Assembly (NCBI GenBank): GCA_965208975.1
Contig: CBDBQH010000001.1
Location: forward strand, 757,202-821,201
Length of the DNA stretch: 64,000 nucleotides
Source: G963663315 sp965208975
GTDB taxonomy: Bacteria > Pseudomonadota > Gammaproteobacteria > Arenicellales > Poriferihabitantaceae
Direction: 5' to 3'
The notes under the pieces were generated by a model that saw only the letters and a list, made by a program, of their open reading frames with translations, did not search any database and was not told the origin of the DNA. Positions within the stretch are counted from its first letter, which is position 1. Each line of letters starts with the position of its first letter. Shown in pieces: positions 1-8,494 of this stretch. The translations under genes and the position numbers were made by a program.

Positions 1-8
1 AACCTGAA

Positions 9-1283
9 ATGAAAATAGAAACGAAGGCTCTGCATTCGGGCTTCAAGCACGACCCGACCACTCATGCCGTTGCAGTGCCCATTTATCAAACCACAGCGTA
101 TGCTTTTGACAGTACCCAGCACGGGGCGGATTTGTTCAACCTTGCGGAACTGGGCAACATCTACACCCGAATCATGAATCCAACCAACGATGTACTGGAA
201 CAAAGGGTGGCCGATATGGAAGGAGGCGTTGCCGGACTGGCGCTCGCTTCCGGGCAGGCGGCAACGACCTATTCGCTTTTGACCATTGCCGAGGCCGGAG
301 ATAACTTTGTCAGTATGTCCACCCTGTACGGCGGCACTTACAATCTGTTCGCGCATACTTTTCCGCAATTAGGCATCGAACCGCGATTTGCCAACCCGGA
401 TGATCTCGACTCGCTGGCCAGTCTGTTTGACGACAAAACCAAAGCGGTATTCTGCGAGTCAATCGGCAATCCGGCGGGAAATGTAATTGATCTTGAGAAA
501 GTCTCTGACATTGCTCATGCACACGGCATTCCGGTCATCGTCGACAATACCGTGGCGACACCTTACCTGTGCCGGCCATTCGAGTGGGGCTGTGACATCG
601 TTGTTCATTCCCTGACCAAATATATCGGCGGGCATGGCACCATTGTCGCGGGTATGATTGTCGACTCCAATCAATTCGACTGGGTCGCCAACAAGGAACG
701 GTTCAGACGACTGAACGAGCCGGATGTTTCCTATCATGGCGTGGTCTACACAGAGACCGGGTTGCCGCCCTATATCCTGCGCGCCCGGGTCGTGCCGTTG
801 AGAAACATCGGAGCGGCGCTGGCTCCGCTCAACTCATTCCTGGCCATGCAGGGACTTGAAACCCTGACTCTGAGAATGGACAGAATCTGTGAAAACACGC
901 TCACTGTGGCCAAACACCTGCAAAATCATGAACGTGTCGAATGGGTGCGTTACTGTGGTCTGGATAATAGTCCGCATAAAGCCCTGCTGGACAAATACAT
1001 GGGCGGGAAAGGCTCCGGCGTAATGAGTTTTGGCATCAAGGGCGGCGTTGAGGCCGGCGCCCGATTTATTGACGCGCTACAGATGGTGCTGCGGCTGGTG
1101 AATATCGGGGACGCCAAATCCCTGGCCTGTCATCCGGCTTCGACCACTCACCGTCAACTTTCGGATGAGGAACTGGCTTCATCAGGAGTCACTCCGGACC
1201 TGGTCAGATTGTCGATCGGTATCGAAAATGTAGCGGATATCATCGAAGACATTGACCAGGCATTAGCCGCATCCGCAGGGTAG
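9..1283 (+). CDS. metY: O-acetylhomoserine sulfhydrylase (PLP-dependent, Cys/Met metabolism family)
   Basis: A 424-residue PLP enzyme of the cystathionine gamma-synthase fold. The family makes homocysteine from O-acetylhomoserine and sulfide in methionine synthesis. The PLP lysine is K204 in the motif SLTKYIGGHG, and the aspartate that holds the pyridine nitrogen lies in PVIVDNTVATPYL. The N-terminal TKALHSG and the YTRIMNPT segment are typical of MetY rather than MetB or MetC. The length fits the family (about 425-430). Only 8 bases precede the ATG, so promoter, ribosome site and any SAM riboswitch lie outside the window. It converges with proV across a repeat-rich spacer. A methionine gamma-lyase or a sulfhydrylase acting on another O-acyl homoserine cannot be excluded. 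Confidence 0.9.
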   Translation: MKIETKALHSGFKHDPTTHAVAVPIYQTTAYAFDSTQHGADLFNLAELGNIYTRIMNPTNDVLEQRVADMEGGVAGLALASGQAATTYSLLTIAEAGDNFVSMSTLYGGTYNLFAHTFPQLGIEPRFANPDDLDSLASLFDDKTKAVFCESIGNPAGNVIDLEKVSDIAHAHGIPVIVDNTVATPYLCRPFEWGCDIVVHSLTKYIGGHGTIVAGMIVDSNQFDWVANKERFRRLNEPDVSYHGVVYTETGLPPYILRARVVPLRNIGAALAPLNSFLAMQGLETLTLRMDRICENTLTVAKHLQNHERVEWVRYCGLDNSPHKALLDKYMGGKGSGVMSFGIKGGVEAGARFIDALQMVLRLVNIGDAKSLACHPASTTHRQLSDEELASSGVTPDLVRLSIGIENVADIIEDIDQALAASAG

Positions 1284-1598
1284 AGCGGGGTAGGGGCGCC
1301 CTTCCACCAATCACTCCCCCTTGAGGGGGAGTCCAATCCGCGAAGCGGATTGGGTGGGGGGACACAACCGTCATCCATGCACCAACCATCCGTCTTTCCC
1401 GCGGAAGCGGGAATCCACAACAATACGGAGATTGCGGTTACCTGTCATCGCAGGGTCATCGTAAGGGCGACTCTCTGTGGGCGCCCGCTACTGTTGATTC
1501 CCGTTCCGATATTCGCGGGAGGGCACAGTGGCCCTCCCCTACGAATGACGGGTTGGTAATCGTTCCCGGCCAGGGGCGGATACGCGACGCGCAGGGGT
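1284..1598. repeat. Gene-free convergent spacer packed with dispersed-type inverted repeats
   Basis: No credible gene lies in these 315 bases. They hold short palindromes of the kind scattered between genes in many proteobacteria: CTCCCCC/GGGGGAG at 1314-1331, CCAATCCGC/GCGGATTGG at 1333-1353, TTCCCGC/GCGGGAA around 1396-1413, and GGGAGGGC/GCCCTCCC at 1517-1538. The element around 1396 has a relative (CCCGCTTCCCGCGG) near 43160 downstream of the giant adhesin gene, so it is probably a genome-wide intergenic repeat family. Confidence 0.6.
1314..1353. terminator. Twin hairpin between convergent metY and proV
   Basis: Two adjacent perfect stems occur here: 7 bp with loop TTGA, and 9 bp with loop GAA. 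They stand 30 bases past the metY stop and could end transcription from that side. Neither has a clear T-run, so termination is inferred from position. Confidence 0.4.
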
Positions 1599-2660
1599 TC
1601 AGTATTTTCTGGCTCCAGCCTCAGAAGCGATACGCGGCACCAGCGCCTTGATCAGCCGGGTCATTTCCAGAGTGCCGACCGGCCCGTCATCTCCCATCAC
1701 GAGGTATGCATGCGATGTGTCGCCGCCGGAGCGGGCGATTACGCTTTCCAGGGTGTCGTTGTAGCCAACCTCGCCGTGAGCTTCGGGCGGGACAGCGTGG
1801 CCTTGCAGAGGGCTCATGATCGAACGAACACGAAGTACGCGGGCACGGTTGATGTCGCTGACGAAATCCTCGATATAGGGGTCGTTCGGGTGCAGCAGGA
1901 TGTATTGCGGCTCGCCTTGTTGCACGATGAAACCGTCCTTGAGAATGACGAGATGATCGGCGATCTTGAGCGCTTCATCGAGGTCATGGGTGATGAAGAC
2001 GATGGTCTTGTGAAGTTCGGTCTGTAATTCCAGCAGCAGGTCCTGCATATCGGTGCGGATCAGGGGGTCAAGCGCCGAGAATGCTTCGTCCATCAGCATG
2101 ATGGGGGAGTTGGAGGTCAATGCCCGGGCGATGCCGACACGCTGCTGCATGCCGCCGGAAAGCTGGTGCGGGTAGCGATTACCGTATCCTGACAGGCCAA
2201 CGCGCTCCAGCCACTTTTGCGCTTCGGCCAGATACTCACTCTTGTCGATACCGCGCACCTTCAACGATGTGGCGGCATTCTCGGTTACCGTGCGATGAGG
2301 CAACAGGGCGAACCGTTGAAAAACCATCGACATGATGGAGCGCCGCAGGTTGCGTAGTTCTTCTTCGCCATAACCGAGTACATCCTCGCCATCCACCTCG
2401 ACCTGTCCGGTTGTGGGTTCGATCAGGCGGTTGAAATGGCGAATCAGCGTTGACTTGCCTGAGCCGGAAAGCCCCATGATGACGGTCACCTCGCCATCAC
2501 GCATGTCCACATTGATATCTCGCAGGCCAAGCACGTGATGATGTTTTTCCAGCAGTTCAGTCTTGCCCATTCCTGCCGTGACGCGCTCCAGAGCCGCCTG
2601 CGGAGCGGGGCCGAAAACCTTGTAAAGGTTACGGATCGATATTTTGACGCTGTCGTCCAT
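1599..2660 (-). CDS. proV: Glycine betaine/proline ABC transporter, ATP-binding subunit
   Basis: This 353-residue ATPase powers uptake of glycine betaine or related osmolytes. It shows Walker A GLSGSGKST, signature LSGGMQQR, Walker B with IMLMDEAFSALDP, and the H-loop FITHDLDEA. After the ATPase domain (about residues 25-265) comes a shorter C-terminal region in the place of the regulatory CBS part of ProV. The ATG at 2660 was chosen because an upstream reading would run into proW. An in-frame TTG five codons earlier is possible. The gene is the last of proX-proW-proV, 22 bases after the proW stop. Confidence 0.9.
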   Translation of the reverse strand: MDDSVKISIRNLYKVFGPAPQAALERVTAGMGKTELLEKHHHVLGLRDINVDMRDGEVTVIMGLSGSGKSTLIRHFNRLIEPTTGQVEVDGEDVLGYGEEELRNLRRSIMSMVFQRFALLPHRTVTENAATSLKVRGIDKSEYLAEAQKWLERVGLSGYGNRYPHQLSGGMQQRVGIARALTSNSPIMLMDEAFSALDPLIRTDMQDLLLELQTELHKTIVFITHDLDEALKIADHLVILKDGFIVQQGEPQYILLHPNDPYIEDFVSDINRARVLRVRSIMSPLQGHAVPPEAHGEVGYNDTLESVIARSGGDTSHAYLVMGDDGPVGTLEMTRLIKALVPRIASEAGARKY

Positions 2661-2682
2661 GGGCTCTGCGCTCAATGCTTGT

Positions 2683-3717
2683 TCAACGCTTTTGCGATTC
2701 GTTGACGCGGTGCAGCGCCGCTTTGGTGACGCGATCCAGAATAATGGCCAGAAGAACAATGCCGAGACCTGAGATCAGGCCGACTCCCAGCTCCAGGTTG
2801 CGGATGCCGCGAAGTACCAGAACGCCCAACCCCGGCGCTGAAACCAGCGAGGCGATGACGACCATGGCGAGGCTCATCATGATGGTCTGGTTGACTCCCG
2901 CCATGATGTTCGGCAGCGCTAACGGGATTTGTACGCCAAAAAGTTTCTGGCGGTCCGTCATGCCAAAGGAATTGGCAGCCTCAATCACATCCTCGTCAAC
3001 CAGGCGAATACCAAGATCGGTCAGACGGATCACCGGAACGATGGCGTACAGGATGATGGCAATGCCGTAGAGTTTCGGTTCCGTTACCGAAAACAGGAAA
3101 ATCAGCGGGATCAGATAGACAAATGGCGGCAGGGTCTGCAACATGTCCAGTATCGGTATGGTCATGCGTTGCAGCGTATCATTGCGCGACATGGCAATGC
3201 CGATCGGCACTCCGAAAAGGACGCATAAAAAAGCGCAGACGAAGATGATCGCCAGCGTCTGCATGGCGAATTCGTAGTGGTCGATTCCGGCCAGAAAAGT
3301 CAGACAAACGGTGACAAAGACGGCAATGCGGACAGACTTCGACGCCAGATAGACGAGCAGGATCAGGACTGGAAACATGAGCCACCAGGGTGTCCACTCG
3401 AAGATCGCGAGAGCGAAATCGAGTATCCAGCTGAGAGGCTGGGTCATCGGGTCCAGCACAAAACGCAAGGCATCCTTGATTGCCAGGAAGCCCTGTTCAA
3501 CTCCCTTCGTCAGAGCCCTTGACTGGATGATTCTTTCGCAGGAATCATTCAGCGCGTCCAGAGACGGAAAGGGGAGTTCCCATAGCGAAGTGTCTCTGGT
3601 TCCTCCTCCGCTTTGTGTGAGCAGGTCGGCCATTGACATCGGAGCGTCTCCAGCGCCGCCGGAGTCGCACCAGTCCCGTAGTCCGAGACCGTCGAAAACA
3701 AAGTTGTATGTCGCCAA
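2683..3717 (-). CDS. proW: Glycine betaine/proline ABC transporter, permease subunit
   Basis: A 344-residue inner-membrane permease. The first ~90 residues are hydrophilic, followed by several hydrophobic helices and the binding-protein-dependent transport domain with the EAA-type loop (EAANSFGMTDRQKLFGVQIPLALPNI region). This matches ProW/OpuAB. It sits between proX and proV on the same strand and would form the membrane channel of the complex. It is separated from proX by about 100 bases containing a strong hairpin. Confidence 0.9.
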   Translation of the reverse strand: MATYNFVFDGLGLRDWCDSGGAGDAPMSMADLLTQSGGGTRDTSLWELPFPSLDALNDSCERIIQSRALTKGVEQGFLAIKDALRFVLDPMTQPLSWILDFALAIFEWTPWWLMFPVLILLVYLASKSVRIAVFVTVCLTFLAGIDHYEFAMQTLAIIFVCAFLCVLFGVPIGIAMSRNDTLQRMTIPILDMLQTLPPFVYLIPLIFLFSVTEPKLYGIAIILYAIVPVIRLTDLGIRLVDEDVIEAANSFGMTDRQKLFGVQIPLALPNIMAGVNQTIMMSLAMVVIASLVSAPGLGVLVLRGIRNLELGVGLISGLGIVLLAIILDRVTKAALHRVNESQKR

Positions 3718-3735
3718 TTTTGTTCACCTTACAGA

Positions 3736-3763
3736 ATGTCCGGGCAGCGAGCTACCCGGACAT
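3736..3763 (-). terminator. Hairpin between proX and proW (attenuator or mRNA-stabilising stem)
   Basis: ATGTCCGGG at 3736-3744 pairs perfectly with CCCGGACAT at 3755-3763, and an inner AGC/GCT extension follows one mismatch. It lies just after the proX stop and before proW. Such stems in binding-protein operons often give more binding protein than permease. There is no T-run, so partial termination or 3'-end protection is more likely than full termination. Confidence 0.5.
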
Positions 3764-3820
3764 CCTGATCCACTACACGGCTGGCGCAGCCTGCTAAAGG
3801 CCGCGAAGATGACCGTTCGT

Positions 3821-4834
3821 TTACTTGATCAAGGCAGACAGTTTTTCGCGGGCCTCATCATTCACCCACTGCGACCAGACAGCGGACTGTGTGGAGAGGA
3901 AATACACTGCCGCTTCTTCAGCCGAGGCTCCGTTTTCCTCCTGCCAGGCAAGCAGGGTACTCAGCAGATCGACATCAAAACTTACCTGGCTCATGAGCTC
4001 GGCGATCTCCGGTTTGTTAGCGGCCAGGTCTGCCGTGGCGACAGTCAATACAGGAGCAGGCGGAAAGTCCGAAACACCGGGAGACGGGTTATCCTTGTTC
4101 TGGTTGGCCGAATGAATTTCAGTGTCGATACCGCCGATGGCTACCTTGGTCATCTTGTATTGGCCCAGCACAGAGGTCGGCCCCCAGTAATAGCCGAACC
4201 ACGGTTCTTCGTTTTCATAAGCCGCGGCAATGGATGTGGCCAGTGTTTCTCCCGAGCCATGGTCAAAGACCTCGATTCCCGCGCCTTCAATATCGAGCGC
4301 CTTGATCAGGTTATCGTTGACGATGCGACAACCCCAGCCATCGGGGCAGTTATTGAATCGTCCGCCGACCAGCTCAGGATTCGCCATGACTCCTTCGATT
4401 GTGGCCAGCTGCGGATTGGCTTTGGCAAGGTATTCGGGAACCCACCAGCCTTCCACGCCACCCGGAGCAATCACGTCGGTCAGACGGGATACCTTGCCCT
4501 CGGCTTCCAGCTTTTGATAGACATCGCCAGTCGAGTTCAGCCACAATTCGGTTACGATGTCCGGTTCGCCATTCTCGGCCAGGGAGGCGACCGAGGTAGT
4601 CGTTGCGGATGGCACCTTCTCAATGGTGCAACCATATCCCTGCTCCATGAGGAACCTGGAGACTTCGGTGATGATCTGCGATGAAGCCCAGTTCATCTCG
4701 GTAATGGATACCTCACCGCAATCGGCGGCGTAAGAAGGGTTCGCCGCAGTCAGCATGGCGGCCGCGGCCACGATGCCGGCGAATCCGGTGACAGTCCTGT
4801 GTGTATATGTCTTGTGTGTATATTTTAATTGCAT
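3821..4834 (-). CDS. proX: Glycine betaine/proline ABC transporter, periplasmic binding protein
   Basis: A 337-residue OpuAC-type binding protein that captures betaine in the periplasm for ProWV. A signal peptide covers about residues 1-37: a charged start, a hydrophobic stretch FAGIVAAAAML, and a likely cut after SYA. The mature part opens with CGEVSITEMNWASSQI, typical of ProX. The ribosome site AGAGGAAAA stands before the ATG. An oddity is a near-perfect tandem repeat in the codons for YTHKT-YTHRT at the N-terminus, which lengthens the charged region. It heads proXWV, whereas the E. coli order is proV-W-X. Confidence 0.9.
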   Translation of the reverse strand: MQLKYTHKTYTHRTVTGFAGIVAAAAMLTAANPSYAADCGEVSITEMNWASSQIITEVSRFLMEQGYGCTIEKVPSATTTSVASLAENGEPDIVTELWLNSTGDVYQKLEAEGKVSRLTDVIAPGGVEGWWVPEYLAKANPQLATIEGVMANPELVGGRFNNCPDGWGCRIVNDNLIKALDIEGAGIEVFDHGSGETLATSIAAAYENEEPWFGYYWGPTSVLGQYKMTKVAIGGIDTEIHSANQNKDNPSPGVSDFPPAPVLTVATADLAANKPEIAELMSQVSFDVDLLSTLLAWQEENGASAEEAAVYFLSTQSAVWSQWVNDEAREKLSALIK

Positions 4835-4993
4835 TGATTTTCCTCTATTGATGATTATTTTAGTGTCCGGCTATTATGCCATACTCGCCGGCATTATTGA
4901 ACCGTTCTGGCGTTCGTTTGGCGTTCGTTCTGGCGTTTTGATTCCGCTTTGTGATAGATTGGGGCTTTGACGCTACAGAAAGTTGGGTTGCGG

Positions 4994-5887
4994 ATGAATG
5001 ATCCGGGTATTTCACTAATCGAAGACGGCCGCCCGCTGAGCGGGTCGGAAATAGTGGATATGGGACGTTCATTTCCGTTGTTGAGCAATGCCGGGCTGGC
5101 CGGCATTTATCAGGCGCCATCGCGTAACCAGTACGGCGAAGAGCGGGAAATCAACATTGTCGGTGAATTGCCCCTTACCATAAAAGTAGACGGACAGGAG
5201 CTGGTCACGTTGATGACACTCGGCACCCATCCTGAAATGCTGGCGCTGGGATATTTGCGAAACCAGACCCTGTTTGACAGTCCGCTGGACATAAAATCCA
5301 TCCAGGTAGACTGGGAGCGTGAGCTGGCTGAAGTTACCACGATAGACGGACGCGGCATACGTGGATTTGACACCACCAGAAGAACCGTCACCAGTGGCTG
5401 CGGTCAGGGTACGATATTGAGTTGTACCCTGGATAAATTGTATCGACACAGATTGCCGGATGTCGAGATCAGGCAGTCGGATATTTACCGGGTATTGAAA
5501 CAGGTTGCCGGATTCAACCAGGCTTACCGGGCCGCCGGTTCGGTGCATGGGTGCGGACTGTGCGAGAACGGGGAGGTACTGAGCTTTATCGAAGATGTGG
5601 GCCGCCATAACGCGATGGATACTATTTCCGGAGAAATGTGGTTGAAGGGAATATCCGGCAATGACAAGATATTCTACACCACGGGCAGGTTGACTTCGGA
5701 GATTGTGATGAAAGCGGCCCTGATGGGCATTGCGGTACTGGTTTCCCGTAACGGAACGACCAATATGGGCTATGATCTTGCGGTGGATCTGGGTGTGACC
5801 TTGATCGCCCGGGCGAAAAGCCGGCATTTTACGGCGTTAAATGCCGATAATCTGATATTTGACGCCAGGCCAAAAAGGAGCAGGTAA
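4994..5887 (+). CDS. fdhD: FdhD-like sulfur carrier for formate dehydrogenase maturation
   Basis: FdhD proteins pass sulfur from the cysteine desulfurase to the molybdenum cofactor of formate dehydrogenases. Family signatures are present: the region ELPLTIKVDG, the Cys segment TSGCGQGT, EDVGRHNAMD, TTGRLTSEIVMKAA and VSRNGTTNMGYDLA. The usual CxxC loop here reads CGQG, with only one cysteine, while a second pair CGLC occurs further on in VHGCGLCENGEV. No formate dehydrogenase gene is in the window. The ATG at 4994 gives 297 residues. A TTG at 4967 would add nine residues; neither start has a strong ribosome site. Just upstream, GGCGTTCGTT is repeated in tandem. Confidence 0.8.
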   Translation: MNDPGISLIEDGRPLSGSEIVDMGRSFPLLSNAGLAGIYQAPSRNQYGEEREINIVGELPLTIKVDGQELVTLMTLGTHPEMLALGYLRNQTLFDSPLDIKSIQVDWERELAEVTTIDGRGIRGFDTTRRTVTSGCGQGTILSCTLDKLYRHRLPDVEIRQSDIYRVLKQVAGFNQAYRAAGSVHGCGLCENGEVLSFIEDVGRHNAMDTISGEMWLKGISGNDKIFYTTGRLTSEIVMKAALMGIAVLVSRNGTTNMGYDLAVDLGVTLIARAKSRHFTALNADNLIFDARPKRSR

Positions 5888-5909
5888 CCCGAACAGGTAA
5901 CCCGATTTT

Positions 5910-5928
5910 GCCTGTTTCCTGAACAGGC
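5910..5928. terminator. Hairpin between convergent fdhD and the glutamine synthetase homologue
   Basis: GCCTGTT (5910-5916) and AACAGGC (5922-5928) form a 7-bp stem with a 5-base loop in the 53-base gap between the two convergent stops. On the minus strand it is followed by AAAA, on the plus strand by AACCC, so it lacks a classic T-run. The gap also repeats the word AACAGGTAACCCG imperfectly three times. Confidence 0.45.
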
Positions 5929-5940
5929 AACCCGCTTGCG

Positions 5941-7320
5941 CTAAACGCTGAGCAGCAGATGTTCTCTTTCCCAGGCGCTGATGACGTTCAGGAAGATGTT
6001 GTACTCGTGATGCTTGACACTGCTATACAGCCGGACAAATTTCTCGCCGAGCATTTCATGCAGTTCTTCGCGCTTGAGCAGTTCATTGACGGCCTCCCTC
6101 AAGGTATGGGGCAGGGTGGTCGTCATTTCGCCAGCATTTCCTGAAACCGGCTGCTTCGGCTCAATCCGACGCTGTATTCCAAGGTAACCACAGGCTAAAG
6201 ACGCCGCAATGGCGAGATACGGGTTGACATCGGCGCCCGCGATCCGGTTTTCCACCCGGCGCGCCTGGGGATTTGAAACCGGGACACGCAATCCCGCGGT
6301 ACGGTTGTCGTAACCCCACTCGATATTGATCGGAGTGCCGAATTGATCAGGCGCCAGTCGGCGGTAGGAATTGACGTTGGGCGCGATCAGCGCCATGGCA
6401 GCGGGAAGGTACTGTTGCAGTCCACCGATATACCAGCGGAATAATTCGCTTTCCCGGCCATCCGGGCGCGTAAAAACATTCGCGCCTGTACCATCCACCA
6501 GGCTCTGATGCAGGTGCATGGCGCTGCCGGGCTGGTTTTCCATCGGCGCGGCCATGAAGGTGGCATACATTTCATGGCGCAAGGCCACTTCCCGCATGCC
6601 CCGCTTGAACAGGAAAACCTGATCAGCCAGTTCCAGCGCGTCACCATGCAGAAGATTGATTTCCATTTGGGTGACGCCGGATTCATGGATCAGGGTCTCT
6701 ATGCCAATGTCCTGGGTTTCACAATAGTCGTACAGGTCCTCGAACAGCGGGTCGAACTCATTGACCGCGTCAATGCTGAAGGACTGTCTGCCAGCTTCCG
6801 GCCGCCCGGAGCGACCGACTGGCGGTTCCAGCGGGTAATCGGCGTCCGGGTTCCGTTGTACCAGGTAAAACTCCACTTCGGGGGCTACCACCGGCATCCA
6901 GCCATGTTCCTGATAGAAATTCAGAACCCTTCTTAATACCTGTCTCGGAGAAACCTCTACCGGCTTCCCGTCAAAATGATAACAGTCGTGAATGATGACC
7001 GCAGTGGGGTCATTGGCAAAGGGAACCGGGCGCACCGTGGAGGGATCCGGTTTCAGGAATACATCGCCGTCCGATTCGTCCAGCACGTCCCACTCATCCG
7101 GATAATCCCCATTCACGGTTTGCCCGAAGATGCTTTCGGGCAACCGCAGTCCGACATCTTCCTGATATTTTCTGGCTGGCAGGATTTTCCCTTTCGCGGC
7201 GCCGGTCATATCCGGAATGACCGCTTCAATCTCTTCGATGTGATTGCTGTCGAGCCAGTTTCGAAGATCAGCCGGGAGCTTGCCTCTGGCCTTGTTTTCT
7301 ACAGGAATATCTGTTGACAT
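5941..7320 (-). CDS. Glutamine synthetase family protein, PuuA-like (gamma-glutamylputrescine synthetase type)
   Basis: A 459-residue member of the glutamine synthetase superfamily, which joins glutamate to ammonia or an amine using ATP. Visible landmarks are VAPEVEFYLVQ (metal-binding Glu), the QMEINLLHGDALELAD and GSAMHLHQSL segments, NSYRRLAPD, and RRVENRIAGADVNPYLA near the C-terminus. The N-terminal beta-grasp part is short, as in the PuuA/GlnA-III-type group that handles polyamines or ethanolamine, not the 468-residue housekeeping GlnA with its adenylylated Tyr loop. No other polyamine gene is nearby, so the amine substrate is unknown. Confidence 0.8.
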   Translation of the reverse strand: MSTDIPVENKARGKLPADLRNWLDSNHIEEIEAVIPDMTGAAKGKILPARKYQEDVGLRLPESIFGQTVNGDYPDEWDVLDESDGDVFLKPDPSTVRPVPFANDPTAVIIHDCYHFDGKPVEVSPRQVLRRVLNFYQEHGWMPVVAPEVEFYLVQRNPDADYPLEPPVGRSGRPEAGRQSFSIDAVNEFDPLFEDLYDYCETQDIGIETLIHESGVTQMEINLLHGDALELADQVFLFKRGMREVALRHEMYATFMAAPMENQPGSAMHLHQSLVDGTGANVFTRPDGRESELFRWYIGGLQQYLPAAMALIAPNVNSYRRLAPDQFGTPINIEWGYDNRTAGLRVPVSNPQARRVENRIAGADVNPYLAIAASLACGYLGIQRRIEPKQPVSGNAGEMTTTLPHTLREAVNELLKREELHEMLGEKFVRLYSSVKHHEYNIFLNVISAWEREHLLLSV

Positions 7321-7368
7321 TTTCAGTACTTGAGAGGGTATGGGCGTATTGTACTACTGATCCGGTAT

Positions 7369-7398
7369 GGATGCGGATGCGGTTTCGGATGCGGTTTC
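7369..7398. repeat. Short tandem repeat (12-bp unit GGATGCGGTTTC, two full copies plus part)
   Basis: GGATGCGGTTTC occurs at 7375-7386 and 7387-7398, preceded by a partial GGATGC at 7369. It lies in the 115-base gap between secB and the glutamine synthetase homologue. No function is evident. Confidence 0.7.
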
Positions 7399-7435
7399 GT
7401 TACCGGGTAGAAACCAGCAGATGATTGAATGGGAT

Positions 7436-7885
7436 CTAAAGTACTGTTTCCCCTGATTCCCGTTGCTCATGGAGCGTTGCGAAATCCGGTGGATTCAGGT
7501 TCAGTGTCGGTAGTCCGCCGTCACGCGCCAGGTCGGCGATAATGCGATCCACCCAGGGGAACAGGATACGCGGAGCCTCGCGCAACAAGAAGCGATGGCG
7601 AGCATCCTCATCCAGGTCAATCAGCTCAAACAGGCCGGCATAGATCAATTCGACGAGAAATACGATCTGATGCTCCCTGTGCGCGGTGACCTCAACCGTC
7701 AGCGCGACCTCGTGCAGGTCATCCAGACTCCGGCTGTCGACGCGGACGGATACGTCGAGGCTCAGGTCGTCCTTGTCCGGCGCCGCCGGGGCGCCGGGGT
7801 TTTCGAAAGACAGGTCGCGGATATAGCGTCCGTGCAGCACAACATTGGGCGGGTCTTGTTCGTTTGACGGTTTATTCTGATTCAT
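7436..7885 (-). CDS. secB: SecB-type protein export chaperone at the end of the collagen operon
   Basis: A 149-residue SecB homologue. The beginning (YIRDLSFENPGAP) matches the E. coli YTKDISFEAPNAP region. The core has VALTVEVTAHRE, and the end has PRILFPWVDRIIADLARDGG followed by LNLNPPDF, the SecB hallmark. SecB keeps preproteins unfolded and hands them to SecA. It begins 21 bases after an oxygenase gene on the same strand, with AGGAG upstream, so it is probably co-transcribed with the two collagen-like autotransporters. That suggests it keeps these long proteins export-competent. It may be the cell's general SecB or a dedicated copy; the window cannot decide. Confidence 0.85.
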   Translation of the reverse strand: MNQNKPSNEQDPPNVVLHGRYIRDLSFENPGAPAAPDKDDLSLDVSVRVDSRSLDDLHEVALTVEVTAHREHQIVFLVELIYAGLFELIDLDEDARHRFLLREAPRILFPWVDRIIADLARDGGLPTLNLNPPDFATLHEQRESGETVL

Positions 7886-7906
7886 GGCGCGTAAAATCTC
7901 CTCAGC

Positions 7907-8494
7907 CTATCGCCATCCCGGGCCCGGATACCAGCCGACCAGGGAATAGCGGATACCACGGGTCACGCGCGAGACTTCGTGCATCACCAGAGACGGGAAA
8001 ACCAGTACCGTGCCGCGCCGACGCAGGACATCGGCGGGCGGCTGGGCGGATACATAATGCATCAGAAAATCGCCGCCTTCGTAGTCATCGGGAGCGGACA
8101 GCTGCACGATGACGCTTAACTTGCGCTGGGTCGGACGGTCTCCACTGACCAGCAGGGTATCCTGATGGGCATGGTAATAATGGCCGCCCTCGCCGGTATC
8201 GCCCCGATAGACACTGAATTGCAGACTGCGAGCGCCCTGCCGATTGTAGTCTACCCCGAACCACTCATCGTTGGCCTCGTCCACGCAGTAGTCAACCAGT
8301 TGAAAGACATGAAAGAACGCCGGGTCCCGGCGCGACAGGAAGATCACCTCGCTGTGACGAATATCCGGGTTTACTTCGGTGTTGGCGTGCCCGACCGTAC
8401 CGAGCGCCGTATCCCGCTGCAACGCGTCGTCGATGATTGCCTGGCATTCCTGTGCGGAAACCAGAGAATCATAATAGGCCCATTCGCTTCTCAT
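7907..8494 (-). CDS. 2-oxoglutarate/Fe(II) oxygenase B, PKHD/prolyl-4-hydroxylase superfamily
   Basis: This 195-residue enzyme should use Fe(II), 2-oxoglutarate and O2 to hydroxylate a substrate. From the ATG at 8494 the iron ligands are H110 and D112 (HAHQD) and H172 (LVMHEV). The 2-oxoglutarate-binding Arg is R182, ten residues after the distal His. The segment LSAPDDYEGGDF matches PiuC/YbiX-type hydroxylases. The start was chosen because the upstream stop TAA and this ATG share a base (TAATG), so translation is coupled. An in-frame ATG 12 codons upstream exists but is less likely. Its place in a collagen operon suggests proline in Gly-X-Y repeats as substrate (inference); an iron-uptake-linked PiuC-like role is the alternative. 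Confidence 0.8.
   Translation of the reverse strand: MRSEWAYYDSLVSAQECQAIIDDALQRDTALGTVGHANTEVNPDIRHSEVIFLSRRDPAFFHVFQLVDYCVDEANDEWFGVDYNRQGARSLQFSVYRGDTGEGGHYYHAHQDTLLVSGDRPTQRKLSVIVQLSAPDDYEGGDFLMHYVSAQPPADVLRRRGTVLVFPSLVMHEVSRVTRGIRYSLVGWYPGPGWR

Noticed and set aside
3377..4684. Long plus-strand frame of 435 codons across proW and proX
   Set aside because: It lies opposite two clear transporter genes and shows no family resemblance.
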